From positions 1 to 64,000 of the forward strand of contig JANJUF010000005.1 in assembly GCA_024710705.1 (NCBI GenBank): a stretch of DNA of 64,000 bases, read 5' to 3'. The DNA is from Gemmatimonadaceae bacterium. Its GTDB lineage: Bacteria > Gemmatimonadota > Gemmatimonadetes > Gemmatimonadales > Gemmatimonadaceae. Positions within the stretch are counted from its first letter, which is position 1; each line of letters starts with the position of its first letter. Both the position numbers and the translations under genes were made by a program. Shown piece after piece: positions 49,300-57,946 of the stretch. The notes below the pieces were generated by a model that saw only the letters and a program-made list of their open reading frames with translations, was not told the origin of the DNA and did not search any database.

Positions 49300-50783
49300 T
49301 TGGCGCCAATCCCCAACGAAGGCCAGAGCGCGTCCACACGCGCCTTCGTCTCCGCGTCCATCTCGATCACCTTGGGCCAGTCACGCGTGAAGCCCTCCTC
49401 CGGCATCTTCTTGGTGCCGTCGATGCCCATCTTCGATCCGTACGTGAAGGCGCGACTCGAATGGTCGAGCACGTCCACCGGCCCCATCGTGAAGCGCGTG
49501 TCTCGCTCGGGATCGATGTTGTTGAGCGCCACCCACCACGCCTCCTGCGGATTGCGCACGTCCACCCAGTCGTCCACCACCACGAGCACCTTGGCCAGCG
49601 ACATCAGCCCCGCGCCCCAGAGCGCGTTCATCACCTTGTACGCCTGCCCCGGGTAATGCTTCTTGATGGACACGAACACGAGGTTGTGGAAGATCCCCTC
49701 GGCCGGCATGTGGTAGTCCACGATCTCCGGCGTCGTCAGCTTGAGCAGCGGGAGGAAGATGCGCTCGGTGGCGTGGCCGAGATAGAAGTCCTCCATCGGC
49801 GGGCGGCCCACGATCGTCGCGCAGTACACCGGATTCGATCGCATGGTCACCGCAGTGACGTGCACGCGGGGATAGAGATCGGCCTCCGAGTAGTAGCCAG
49901 TGTGGTCGCCGAAAGGCCCTTCGGTTACCAGCGGCTCCGAGGGATCGATGTAGCCCTCGATCACGATCTCGGCGTCGGCCGGCACCTCGAGGTCGCACGT
50001 CACGGCCTTTGTGAGCTTCACCGGCGAGCGCCGCAGGAAGCCCGCGAAGATGAACTCGTCGACGTTCGGCGGCAGTGGTGCGCTGGCGGAGTACATCGAG
50101 GCCGGATCGGCGCCGACCACGATGCACACCGGCATCCGCTCGCCCTGCTCGGCCATCTCGCGCCAATGCGCCGCGCCGGTCTTGTGGCGCTGCCAATGCA
50201 TGGCCACGTGCCGCTTCCCCATCCGCTGCACCCGGTACATCCCCACGTTGCGGATGCCGCGCACCGGATCCTTGGACACCACCGCCGTCATCGTGATGAA
50301 CGGGCCGCCGTCCTCGGGCCAGGTGGTGAGCACCGGCAGCTTCTCGAGGTCAACCTCGTCACCGCGCCACACAATCTCCTGGCAAGCCGGCGTCCCCGAC
50401 GCCATCCGCGGTGGGAACTTCGCCACCTCGAGCAGGCGCGGCAGCATCTGGAGCTTGCCGAGGAATCCCTCGGGCACCTTGAGGTCCATCAGTTTGGTGA
50501 TGCGGTCGCCGTGCTCGTCGAGGCGCTCCACGCCCAGCGACATCGCCATGCGCGACATCGAACCGAAGAGGTTGATCGCCACCGGCATCGAGGCGATGGA
50601 TCCGTCGGCGAGCACCGGCTGCTCGAAGAGCAGGGCCGGACCGCCGCCAGGCAGCTTCATCGCCCGGTCGGTGATCTCGCACATCTCGAGCTCCACCTTC
50701 ACCGGCTGCGTGATGCGCACCAACTCGCCACGGGCCTCGATGGCGGCAATGAACTCCTGCAGCGTGTCGAGCGTTTTGCTCAC
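49296..50783 (-). CDS. ubiD: UbiD-family prenyl-FMN-dependent decarboxylase (MqnL-like)
   Basis: A 495-residue decarboxylase using prenylated FMN. Family motifs: PVAINLFGSMSRMAMSLG near residue 72, the cofactor/metal region MYRVQRMGKRHVAMHWQRHK, and the catalytic stretch EIVIEGYIDPSEPLVTEGPFG with E(x)n E-GPFGDHTGYY. In this operon it would remove the carboxyl group of the prenylated naphthoate precursor of menaquinone. Start GTG 50783 in the menG stop (GTGA). Longer frames upstream are antisense noise over menG. Confidence 0.93.
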   Translation of the reverse strand: MSKTLDTLQEFIAAIEARGELVRITQPVKVELEMCEITDRAMKLPGGGPALLFEQPVLADGSIASMPVAINLFGSMSRMAMSLGVERLDEHGDRITKLMDLKVPEGFLGKLQMLPRLLEVAKFPPRMASGTPACQEIVWRGDEVDLEKLPVLTTWPEDGGPFITMTAVVSKDPVRGIRNVGMYRVQRMGKRHVAMHWQRHKTGAAHWREMAEQGERMPVCIVVGADPASMYSASAPLPPNVDEFIFAGFLRRSPVKLTKAVTCDLEVPADAEIVIEGYIDPSEPLVTEGPFGDHTGYYSEADLYPRVHVTAVTMRSNPVYCATIVGRPPMEDFYLGHATERIFLPLLKLTTPEIVDYHMPAEGIFHNLVFVSIKKHYPGQAYKVMNALWGAGLMSLAKVLVVVDDWVDVRNPQEAWWVALNNIDPERDTRFTMGPVDVLDHSSRAFTYGSKMGIDGTKKMPEEGFTRDWPKVIEMDAETKARVDALWPSLGIGAK

Positions 50784-51535
50784 TTGGTCCCCACATGGAC
50801 CGCCGCGATCCCGAAGCTCAGCGACTCCCATCCCACCTCGCGGAAGCCCGCCCGCGTCATGGCGGCGGCCAACACATCGGTCTCGGGGAAGTTCGCCACG
50901 GAGCGCGGCAGGTACGTATACGCGGTGCGATGCCCGCTGATGAGCCGTCCGATCAACGGCAGGATGCGATGGAAGTAGAACAGGTATGCCGCCCGCACGA
51001 GGGGCACGCGCGGCGTGGAGAACTCGAGGATCACGAACTTCGCGCCGTCCTTCAGCGTGCGGTGCACCTCGCGGAGTCCCGCATCGAGGTCGGCCACGTT
51101 GCGGATGCCGAAGGCGACGATGGCGCCCTCGAAGCTCCCGCCCCGCACCGGCAGCGCCAAGGCGTCGGCCACCACGGGCACCAAGACGTCCCGGGGAGCC
51201 TTCCCGACGCCTGCCACCAACATCGGCTGCGCGAAATCCGCGGCGAGGATCCGGCCCGCGAACCCCGCCTGACGGCTCAACTCGGCGCCTACGTCGAGCG
51301 TTCCCGCGCAGAGATCCAGATAGGTGCCACCCGGTGTGCGCGACCACGACAGGCGCTGCAGCGCGACCTTGCGCCACCGGCGGTCAATGCCCAACGAGAG
51401 GAGGCGGTTCAGCAAATCGTAGCGCGGCGCAATCTCGGAGAAGATCCGCTGCACGTAACTGCGCTTCCCTGCCGCCGACGCGCCCGTGGCGGCGGCGGCG
51501 GCCTCCCGCGCCTCTTGGTCGAGCGCTGTCATCAT
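50780..51535 (-). CDS. menG: Demethylmenaquinone methyltransferase
   Basis: A 251-residue SAM-dependent methyltransferase of the UbiE/MenG family, last step of menaquinone synthesis. KRSYVQRIFSEIAPRYDLLNRLLSLGIDRRWRK in two runs is the family N-terminal helix; LDLCAGTLDVGAEL is SAM motif I; AIVAFGIRNVADLDAGLRE and KFVILEFSTP are the conserved later motifs. Start ATG 51535 (a second ATG follows at 51532); no strong ribosome site. It heads the operon menG-ubiD-ubiA-ubiX-phosphoesterase, with every junction a 4-base overlap. Confidence 0.92.
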   Translation of the reverse strand: MMTALDQEAREAAAAATGASAAGKRSYVQRIFSEIAPRYDLLNRLLSLGIDRRWRKVALQRLSWSRTPGGTYLDLCAGTLDVGAELSRQAGFAGRILAADFAQPMLVAGVGKAPRDVLVPVVADALALPVRGGSFEGAIVAFGIRNVADLDAGLREVHRTLKDGAKFVILEFSTPRVPLVRAAYLFYFHRILPLIGRLISGHRTAYTYLPRSVANFPETDVLAAAMTRAGFREVGWESLSFGIAAVHVGTK

Positions 51536-51541
51536 AGCCAA

Positions 51542-51577
51542 GAAAGTTGCCCAGCGCGCAGCGCACGGGCAAGTTTC
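51542..51577. promoter_or_regulatory. Inverted repeat in the divergent menG / sigma-factor region
   Basis: GAAAGTTGCCC (51542-51552) and GGGCAAGTTTC (51567-51577) are complementary at 10 of 11 positions across a 14-base GC spacer. It fills most of the 52-base gap between the two divergent starts, so each arm lies within about 30 bases of a start codon. This could be a shared operator or paired -35-like elements. Confidence 0.4.
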
Positions 51578-51587
51578 GTCACTGCGA

Positions 51588-52193
51588 ATGGCGCGTCCTA
51601 CGCTCGATCTCCCCAACCTCCCCGACGCCGACGTCGTGGTACTGGCACAGCAGGGACGCGAACCCGCGTTCCGTGAGCTGATCCGGCGCTACGAGCGTCC
51701 CGTGTTTTCGCTGATCTACCGCATGGTGCGCGACAGCACCGCCGCCGAGGACCTGGCCCAGGACGCGTTCATCAAGGTCCTGAATCACCTGGACAAGTAC
51801 CGACCGGAGTTCAAGTTCTCCAGTTGGCTGTTCAAGATCGCCAACAACGTCGCCATCGATCACCTGCGACGACGGCAGCTCGACACCATCTCGATGGACG
51901 GCTCCCCCCACGCCTCGACGGCATCCGAGATCGAGGCCTCTTCCTTTGAGCTTGCCGACCAGGCCGAGTCCCCCCTCGACGAGCTGGCCTCCCGCGAGCT
52001 GGGGTCGGCCATCGAAGAAGCCATCGGCGACCTCCGCCCCGAGTACCGCAACTGCATCATGCTCCGGCACGTTGAGGGAAGGTCGTACGAGGAGATCGCC
52101 GCCACGCTGGACCTGCCGCTCGGCACCGTGAAGACCTACATCCACCGCGCCCGACATCAATTGCGAGAGGCCCTCGAACACCTGCGTGAGTAG
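51588..52193 (+). CDS. ECF-type RNA polymerase sigma factor
   Basis: A 201-residue RpoE-like sigma factor. Region 2: FRELIRRYERPVFSLIYRMV, DAFIKVLNHLDKYRPEFKF and WLFKIANNVAIDHLRRR (-10 recognition and core binding). An acidic linker of about 40 residues follows. Region 4: CIMLRHVEGRSYEEIAATLDL and GTVKTYIHRARHQLRE (HTH contacting -35). Start ATG 51588. The gene 163 bases downstream encodes a zinc-finger anti-sigma-like membrane protein, the usual partner. Signal sensed unknown; envelope stress is typical. Confidence 0.93.
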   Translation: MARPTLDLPNLPDADVVVLAQQGREPAFRELIRRYERPVFSLIYRMVRDSTAAEDLAQDAFIKVLNHLDKYRPEFKFSSWLFKIANNVAIDHLRRRQLDTISMDGSPHASTASEIEASSFELADQAESPLDELASRELGSAIEEAIGDLRPEYRNCIMLRHVEGRSYEEIAATLDLPLGTVKTYIHRARHQLREALEHLRE

Positions 52194-52198
52194 GCGCC

Positions 52199-52300
52199 AA
52201 GAGACGAAGAGCGAGGAAAGGATCGAGGGGAGAGGAACGAAGGAAGGATGCCGAATAAACACCGAATCGCCTCCCTTCTGGCTTCCGTCTTCCGTCTTCC
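52199..52300 (+). repeat. Purine-rich then pyrimidine-rich tract with CTTCCGT repeat
   Basis: In the 162-base gap between sigma and anti-sigma genes, about 50 bases (52199-52250) are almost all purines on the plus strand (GACGAAGAGCGAGGAAAGGA and similar). After a short AT-richer spacer a pyrimidine-rich run (52270-52300) holds CTTCCGT-CTTCCGT-CTTCC. The two parts can partly pair. The composition is unlike any neighbouring DNA. It looks like a dispersed intergenic repeat or structured mRNA segment. Confidence 0.5.
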
Positions 52301-52355
52301 CTATCGAGTTGAAACCCACCAACGAGCCCCGCCGTAAGCCCCGTCAGGAGACCCC

Positions 52356-52925
52356 ATGCAGCACCGCCATCTACTTCCCCAAGAACTCGATCTGCTCGTG
52401 GACGGTGACGTCGGCTTCGGCGTCGCGCCGCTTCGGGCGCACGTCGAGACCTGCCCCGAGTGCGCCGAGCGGCTCGACGCCCTCCGCGCCGTCGTCGCGC
52501 AGCTTGACGCCGTCCCGCACTTCACGCCGCGCCTCGGCTTCGCCGATCGCGTCATGACGGACGTGCAGGTGATCGAGCCATGGCACGTCGCGCTCGCCGA
52601 CACCGCCCGACGCCTCGTCCCCCAGAGTACGGGGATGCGCGTGCTGGCGGCGGTCGGGGCCGGCGTCGTGGCCACGACGGTCTCGGGGAGCGCCCTCTGG
52701 CTCGCCTTCCGCGCCGACCTGCTCGGCTGGACGACGGGGGTTGCGCTCGAGCAGGGCGCCCAGGGCACGTGGGCCGCGATCGGGGCCTCCGTGCGTGCAC
52801 TGCTCACCGCCCAACCCGACTCCGGCGCGCTCGCGCTCGGGGCCGCGGTGCTGACGGTGACGGCGCTCGTCGCGACGCTGGCGTTCCAGCGACTCGCGGC
52901 AGCGGCACGCGCGAACCAGGGCTGA
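52356..52925 (+). CDS. Zinc-finger anti-sigma-factor-like membrane protein
   Basis: A 189-residue protein. The N-terminal HLLPQELDLLVDGDV and HVETCPECAERLDAL form an HC2-type zinc-binding anti-sigma domain (His-x3-Cys-x2-Cys). Two hydrophobic segments (about 92-115 and 155-178) follow, so the N-terminal part is cytoplasmic where it can hold the sigma factor encoded upstream. AGGAG precedes ATG 52356. It overlaps nothing; the next gene starts 2 bases after its stop. Confidence 0.85.
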   Translation: MQHRHLLPQELDLLVDGDVGFGVAPLRAHVETCPECAERLDALRAVVAQLDAVPHFTPRLGFADRVMTDVQVIEPWHVALADTARRLVPQSTGMRVLAAVGAGVVATTVSGSALWLAFRADLLGWTTGVALEQGAQGTWAAIGASVRALLTAQPDSGALALGAAVLTVTALVATLAFQRLAAAARANQG

Positions 52926-52927
52926 CC

Positions 52928-54004
52928 ATGCCCATCTCCCTTCGCGCATTCGCGCTCGCCCTCCTCGGGCTCGTGGTGGCGTGGCCGACCGAGGCGCAGG
53001 TCAGCACCGGCGGCACCCCCGCCGACAGCGTCAGCGGCGTCCTCCGCGCGCTCGACCTCGTCGAGGGCGACATCGCCATCAATGGCCGCTTCGTCCGTGG
53101 TGATCACGTGGTCGAGGCCGGCGACACCGTGCGGGGCCCGCTGGTGGTCATCAACGGCGATGCCGACGTGCGCGGCACCGTGCTGGGCAACGTCACGGCG
53201 CTCTTTGGCGACGTGAGCGTGCACGACGGGGCCGATGTGCGCGGCAGCGCCACGGCCTGGCGCGGTCGCGTGATCGTGGATGGCGGGCGCGTGCGCGGGG
53301 CGATCGGTGCGCGGCCCATCGCCGCCGCACGTCAGGTGGCTCCGCCGCTCTCGACCGGCGAGGCCCTCAAGCTCAGTGCCGGCTGGACGGCGGTGTTGCT
53401 CATCATCGGCCTACTCGCGCTGGTGTTGGCGGGGGCGAACCTCGATGCCACCGCGCGGGTGCTCTCGCTCGACTTCTCGCGGGCCTTCCTCGTGGGCGTC
53501 GCCGGACAGCTGGGCTTCCTGCCCCTGGTGCTGCTGGTGGTCGCCGCCCTCGCGGTGACGCTGATCGGCATCCTGCTGATTCCGTTCGTGCTGGTGGCCG
53601 CCCCGGTGGCCCTCGCTGGACTCGTCACGCTCGGGTGGCTCTCCATGGCGCTCGTGATCGGACGGGCGGCGAGGAAGACCAGCGCCGGCGACGATCGCTC
53701 CGCGATGATCCGCGCATTGATTGCCGGCGTGCTGGTGTTGATGGCCCCGTGGGTCCTTGCGGCAGCGATGCAGGGCGCCGGGAGCGCCGCGGTGCTGGTT
53801 CGGGCGGTCGCCATCGGCATCACCTGGGCGGCGGCGACGGTCGGACTCGGGGCGGCGATGCTCTCTCGCGCCGGCACGGCCTCGGTGCTGAAGAAGCAGG
53901 CGGTGCCGCTGTCCACCTCCGGCTGGCAGACGCCGACGCCCGTGGCGGGCATCGCGGCGGCGCGGCGGCCGGTTCCGGCGCGCCCCGACGCCTCGGCGAA
54001 GTAA
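52928..54004 (+). CDS. Polymer-forming (bactofilin-like) exported/membrane protein
   Basis: A 358-residue protein: signal peptide to about residue 23, then a short right-handed beta-helix region (EGDIAINGRFVRGDHVVEAG, VINGDADVRGTVLGNVTALF and following strands, residues about 45-125) like bactofilin or polymer-forming cytoskeletal modules, and a C-terminal half with about five transmembrane helices and a Pro/Ala tail. It lies in one transcription unit with the sigma and anti-sigma genes (2-base gap) and could be a sensor or target of that system (inference). Function unknown. Confidence 0.75.
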   Translation: MPISLRAFALALLGLVVAWPTEAQVSTGGTPADSVSGVLRALDLVEGDIAINGRFVRGDHVVEAGDTVRGPLVVINGDADVRGTVLGNVTALFGDVSVHDGADVRGSATAWRGRVIVDGGRVRGAIGARPIAAARQVAPPLSTGEALKLSAGWTAVLLIIGLLALVLAGANLDATARVLSLDFSRAFLVGVAGQLGFLPLVLLVVAALAVTLIGILLIPFVLVAAPVALAGLVTLGWLSMALVIGRAARKTSAGDDRSAMIRALIAGVLVLMAPWVLAAAMQGAGSAAVLVRAVAIGITWAAATVGLGAAMLSRAGTASVLKKQAVPLSTSGWQTPTPVAGIAAARRPVPARPDASAK

Positions 54005-54007
54005 CGG

Positions 54008-54688
54008 CTACCAGCGTGGCACCGCGGCCAACTCGGCCGCGGTCGCCACCGCCGGATTGATCCACTCGATCACCGCCGCCCAGCCCAGCGACTCGGCATC
54101 GTACTTGAGATAGCCCGGCACGACCGCGAGCACGTGGAAGCCGCGATTGAGCTGGAAGGAGAGCGTGGGGTCACGCAACGAACCGCGCGCCACCCGGCGC
54201 ACGTATTCCTCGGCGCTCATCCGTTCGGCGTGCTTCGCGTAACCGCGCAGCCGCGCGCCGGCCCGGATGCGCAAGAGTCCCAACCGCTCCGCCAGCGCGC
54301 GCCTCGCTTCGTAGAGCTTGCCGCCGATGCCGCTCCCGCGGATCTCCGGGTGCACCATCACCTCGGCCCCGTAGAGCGTGCGCCCCAGCACCGGATCGTG
54401 ATTGGTGAACAGCCCGCCGTCGGTGAACTCCTTCCACGGGGCGTCCATCGCGTAGTCGTTCCAGTACACGATCAGGCTTGCCGCGTAGCCTACGACGTCC
54501 TGCCCTCGGTCCACCGCCACGAGCTGCCCCTCGGGGAAGATCTCCAGATGGCGCGAGAGCTGGCTGGCCGACCAGGGCGGTGACCCGGGATAGGTGCGTT
54601 CGCAGAGCGCGATGATGCCGGGAAAATCCCGCGGCTCCACCGGCCGCACCTTCACGTAGCGCCGTCGCGGCGGGACGTCGGTGCTCAC
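54008..54688 (-). CDS. GNAT-family N-acetyltransferase
   Basis: A 226-residue acetyl-CoA-dependent transferase. The N-terminal strand KVRPVEPRDFPGIIALCERTYP is typical, and the acetyl-CoA-binding loop appears as VHPEIRGSGIGGKLYEARR (R-x-x-G-x-G/A). It starts at GTG 54688 inside the nitrilase stop (GTGA). GNAT and carbon-nitrogen hydrolase domains are fused in one protein in many bacteria; here they are separate but coupled genes. Substrate unknown. Confidence 0.87.
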   Translation of the reverse strand: MSTDVPPRRRYVKVRPVEPRDFPGIIALCERTYPGSPPWSASQLSRHLEIFPEGQLVAVDRGQDVVGYAASLIVYWNDYAMDAPWKEFTDGGLFTNHDPVLGRTLYGAEVMVHPEIRGSGIGGKLYEARRALAERLGLLRIRAGARLRGYAKHAERMSAEEYVRRVARGSLRDPTLSFQLNRGFHVLAVVPGYLKYDAESLGWAAVIEWINPAVATAAELAAVPRW

Positions 54689-55569
54689 AGGCTCTCCTCG
54701 TCCACCTCAGCCACGATGCCCGCCGTGCGCTCGGAGTCGTGCAGCGGCAAGACCGTGCCGGAGGTGCGCGCGCGCTGGATCGCCCCCATCTCCAACTCGC
54801 CAATCACCATCGTCTCCTGATTGGGAATCCCCTCGGCGAGGATGCCGTCGCGCGCGAAGGGAAAGTCCGACGGCGTGAGGATGGCCGCCTGCCCGTAGTT
54901 CAGCGACACCGCCGGCACCATCGGAAGCGACCCCACCGTGTGCGACGTGATCACGTACATCTGGTTCTCGATGGCGCGCGCCTGCGCGCAGTAGCGCACC
55001 CGCAGCATGCCCTGACGGTCATCGGTACAGCTCGGCACGAGGAGGATCTTGGCGCCGCGGCGGGCGGCCGCGCGGGCGATCTCCGGGAACTGCACGTCGT
55101 AGCAGATGGCGATGGCGATCTTGCCCAGCGCCGTGTCGAACACCTTGAGGCGGTTCCGCGGCTTCACGATCCACTCCTCGGACTCGAAGCGCGTCATGTG
55201 CAGCTTGGGCTGCACGCGATGCTGTCCGTCGGGGCCGAAGAAGAAGCTCTCGTTGAAGACCTGGTCGCCGTCGGCGACGGGGATGGTCCCGGCGCAGATG
55301 TAGAGCTTGTGCTTGGAGCTCAGCCCGTGGAACAGCGCCACATAGCGCTCCACGTACCCAGCCAGGCGCCGCACCTGCTGGCGGATGTCGGCGCGGACGT
55401 CGCCGAGGGTGAGCAGCTGGAGCGTGAAGTACTCGGGGAAGAGCACCAGCTTGCACTTGTAGTCGGCCGCGGTCTCGACGAGTCCGGTGACCTGAGCGGC
55501 GAACTGCTCGAAGGTCTCGACTTGGCGGATGTTGTACTGCAGCGTCGCGACGCGGATCCGTTCTTCCAT
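54685..55569 (-). CDS. Carbon-nitrogen hydrolase (nitrilase superfamily)
   Basis: A 294-residue amidase/nitrilase-fold hydrolase. The catalytic triad is visible: Glu in LVLFPEYF (about 47), Lys in QPKLHMTRFE (about 122) and Cys in AICYDVQFPE (about 161). The length is normal for a single-domain member. AGGAG precedes ATG 55569 by about 6 bases. The GNAT gene follows with a 4-base overlap, repeating the domain order of known nitrilase-GNAT fusions in reverse. The amide substrate is unknown. Confidence 0.9.
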   Translation of the reverse strand: MEERIRVATLQYNIRQVETFEQFAAQVTGLVETAADYKCKLVLFPEYFTLQLLTLGDVRADIRQQVRRLAGYVERYVALFHGLSSKHKLYICAGTIPVADGDQVFNESFFFGPDGQHRVQPKLHMTRFESEEWIVKPRNRLKVFDTALGKIAIAICYDVQFPEIARAAARRGAKILLVPSCTDDRQGMLRVRYCAQARAIENQMYVITSHTVGSLPMVPAVSLNYGQAAILTPSDFPFARDGILAEGIPNQETMVIGELEMGAIQRARTSGTVLPLHDSERTAGIVAEVDEESL

Positions 55570-55587
55570 CCCAGCTCCTGGACAGGG

Positions 55588-56727
55588 TCAGGCCGGGGCG
55601 CCCACCCCCAGCTGTGCCACGATCGCCTGGGCGATCGCGGTGAGCTTCCGTGCGGCCGACGACTCCGGGCCGGAGACGACGATCGGGGAGCCGTGGTCGG
55701 CCCCTTCGAGGACGGGCGGGTAGAGCGGCACCTCACCCAACAGCGGAACCTTCAGTTCGTCGGCCAGGCGCTTCCCGCCACCGGCGCCGAAAATCGCCAT
55801 CGGCTTCCCCGTCTCGGGGGATTCGAAGTACGACATGTTCTCGACCACGCCAAGCACCGGCACGCCGACCCGTTCGAACATCTTGGCGCCACGCAGCGCA
55901 TCGCCCACGGCCACTTCCTGCGGCGTGGTCACGATCACCGCGCCGGCCACGTTCGTGGCCTGCACCAGCGAGAGCTGCGCATCGCCGGTTCCCGGCGGCA
56001 TGTCCACGAGCAGGAAGTCCAGCCGCCCCCAGTTCACGTCCCGCAGGAACTGGGTGATGATCTTCATCACGATGGGGCCGCGCCAGATGGCGGGCTGGTC
56101 GCGCTCGATGAGGAAGCCGAGCGAGATGATCTTCACGCCGTGGGCGACGAGGGGCTGGATCTTGTCGTCCTGCACCGGCGGCGCCTCGTCCACGCCCATC
56201 ATCCGCGGAATGTTCGGTCCGTAGATGTCGGCGTCCATCAACCCCACGTGATACCCCACTTTGGCCAAAGCGATCGCCAGGTTGGTGGTCACGGTGGATT
56301 TGCCCACGCCGCCCTTGCCAGAGGACACGGCGATGATGCGGCCGAGCTGCGGGTATGTCACCGGAGCCGGCACGGCTGGCGCACGAGGGGCCGGAGCAGC
56401 CTCGCCCATCACCGGCAGGGTGCGGGAGGCCGGCGGCTTCGCCGTGGCTCCCGGCGCCTTATAGTGCCCGCCGGCCGCGGGCTCGGTGGCGTCCTTCACG
56501 TCCACGCGGACTTCGGTGACACCTTCCACTTGTTCGAGCGTCTGGCGCACCTGCCTCGCGAGGGTGGGGTCATCCTGGGCGCCGAGGAGCAGGGTGACGC
56601 GCACCTTCCCGTCGCGGGTGGCTGCGATGTCGCGCACCTGCTGCGTTTGGTAGAGCGACGCGCCGGTGCGGGGATTGGCGAGCGGGGCGAGCGCCTCGGC
56701 GAGGCGCGCCTGGAGTGGTTCGGTCAT
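55588..56727 (-). CDS. Mrp/NBP35-type iron-sulfur carrier P-loop ATPase
   Basis: A 379-residue Fe-S cluster carrier. The N-terminal MIP18/DUF59 domain (residues about 5-90) is joined by a Pro/Ala linker to a P-loop domain with deviant Walker A VSSGKGGVGKST (about 142-153), DADIYGPNIPRMMG, and VDMPPGTGDAQLSL. A C-x-x-C pair usual near the C-terminus of Mrp proteins is not evident in the sequence, so cluster binding might rely on other residues. Start ATG 56727. It is downstream of the pilin operon but separated from it by a strong terminator. The nitrilase gene starts 18 bases after its stop. Confidence 0.88.
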   Translation of the reverse strand: MTEPLQARLAEALAPLANPRTGASLYQTQQVRDIAATRDGKVRVTLLLGAQDDPTLARQVRQTLEQVEGVTEVRVDVKDATEPAAGGHYKAPGATAKPPASRTLPVMGEAAPAPRAPAVPAPVTYPQLGRIIAVSSGKGGVGKSTVTTNLAIALAKVGYHVGLMDADIYGPNIPRMMGVDEAPPVQDDKIQPLVAHGVKIISLGFLIERDQPAIWRGPIVMKIITQFLRDVNWGRLDFLLVDMPPGTGDAQLSLVQATNVAGAVIVTTPQEVAVGDALRGAKMFERVGVPVLGVVENMSYFESPETGKPMAIFGAGGGKRLADELKVPLLGEVPLYPPVLEGADHGSPIVVSGPESSAARKLTAIAQAIVAQLGVGAPA

Positions 56728-56744
56728 ATGCGGGGGAAAAGCCA

Positions 56745-56781
56745 AAGGGCCTACCGTTCAGTCCCTGAACGATAGGCCCTT
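56745..56781 (-). terminator. Rho-independent terminator of the pseudopilin operon
   Basis: A 17-bp inverted repeat (AAGGGCCTACCGTTCAG / CTGAACGATAGGCCCTT, one mismatch, 3-base loop) is followed on the minus strand by TTTGGCTTTT. It lies 26 bases after the stop of the last pilin gene (56807) and before the Mrp start (56727). Confidence 0.8.
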
Positions 56782-56806
56782 GGCGGTCCCGCTCAAAGGC
56801 TTGGGG

Positions 56807-57946
56807 TCAATACGTCGGGAAGCTGTTGGCCCAGCTGTTCTGGTAGGGGCGGAGGCCGCCCACGCCGCCGCCGTTCAGCGCCGACGCCACGTTGCAGGAG
56901 TGGTACTTGAACTGCTTGGTGCCCTGCAGCTCGTTCACTTCGTTGTCATCCACGTCGAAGCCGAGCTTCACGTTCAGCCCCGTGATGGTAGCGCCATTCA
57001 CCTCGTTCTGGCCGTTCGAGCGGAGCCTGCCGCCCACGAGGATGATGCCGTTCCAGCCGGCGTGGTTACCGTTCAGGTTCAGGTCGCCAAATATGATGAG
57101 CAGCCCACGGCCGAAGTTCGGCAGGGCAAACTCGGTGGTCGGATCGGGGCCGTTACGGACGATGGTCGTCGGCCACGCATTCGGGTTGTCGTCGAAGTAC
57201 TGTGTGGTCGGGAAACCTGTGCCGGCCGCCGGGACGTCGAAGTCGGGGATGATGGCGTCCCCGTTCACGATGGCGTCCCAATCGATGCCAACGGACTCGG
57301 CGGCCTCTTCCTTCGTGGCACCGATCGTGTCGATCTTCTGACTTCCGTCCAGGGATTCTTCCCATTTTCCGGATCCGTCAATGCCCGGATCCAACGGCAC
57401 GGCGACGCCGGGGAGGCTTGCCTTCTCTCCGCACTGGTCGTGCCCGGAGATCAAGCCCGAGCTGCCGGCCTTCTTGATGCCGTTGATTCCCGTCATCGAG
57501 GCCTGGACCGTCATCGTGACGGTCTTGAACGTGGCGAAGGTCGCCGACGTGGCCACGGCATCCCCTGCCCCCGACACGCCGGTGGCGGTGCGCACGCCAC
57601 GCACGCGGATGTAGTAGACGCCCGGGACGGCGTCCGTCGGTTCGCGGAGCCGCGTCGTGACGATGTCGGCGTAGCCGCCGGCTAGCGTGAGGCGCGCCGA
57701 GTCGGGAGCCGCCCCGGGCAGTGCGGCGAGCCCGAGCCCCATTCGGTTCGAGAGTCCCTGCTGGAGCCCGGTCTCCGCCAACGCCGCGGCCCCCTGGGCC
57801 TGCAAGGTGGCATCGTCGGCGGCGCGCTCGCCGCTGAGCATGACGAAGCCGGAGGCGAGGGCACCGACCAAGATGAACATCGCGAGGATGACGACCGGGA
57901 GTGCGAATCCCGCCCGAGCCGAATGGGACGTGTTGGTCATGATCAT
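56807..57946 (-). CDS. PilX-like pilus assembly protein
   Basis: A 379-residue protein with an N-terminal hydrophobic helix (ARAGFALPVVILAMFILVGALASGFVMLS in two runs, residues 10-38) preceded by Gly13-Phe14, resembling a prepilin cleavage site, and a PilX-type helix QAQGAAALAETGLQQGLSN. The exported domain is large, with two Cys (HDQCGEK and HSCNVA) and Asn/Gly-rich strands such as LLIIFGDLNLNGN. Start ATG 57946 overlaps the pilW-like stop (ATGA). It is the fourth gene of the operon. A role as minor pilin or tip component is inferred from position. Confidence 0.8.
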   Translation of the reverse strand: MIMTNTSHSARAGFALPVVILAMFILVGALASGFVMLSGERAADDATLQAQGAAALAETGLQQGLSNRMGLGLAALPGAAPDSARLTLAGGYADIVTTRLREPTDAVPGVYYIRVRGVRTATGVSGAGDAVATSATFATFKTVTMTVQASMTGINGIKKAGSSGLISGHDQCGEKASLPGVAVPLDPGIDGSGKWEESLDGSQKIDTIGATKEEAAESVGIDWDAIVNGDAIIPDFDVPAAGTGFPTTQYFDDNPNAWPTTIVRNGPDPTTEFALPNFGRGLLIIFGDLNLNGNHAGWNGIILVGGRLRSNGQNEVNGATITGLNVKLGFDVDDNEVNELQGTKQFKYHSCNVASALNGGGVGGLRPYQNSWANSFPTY

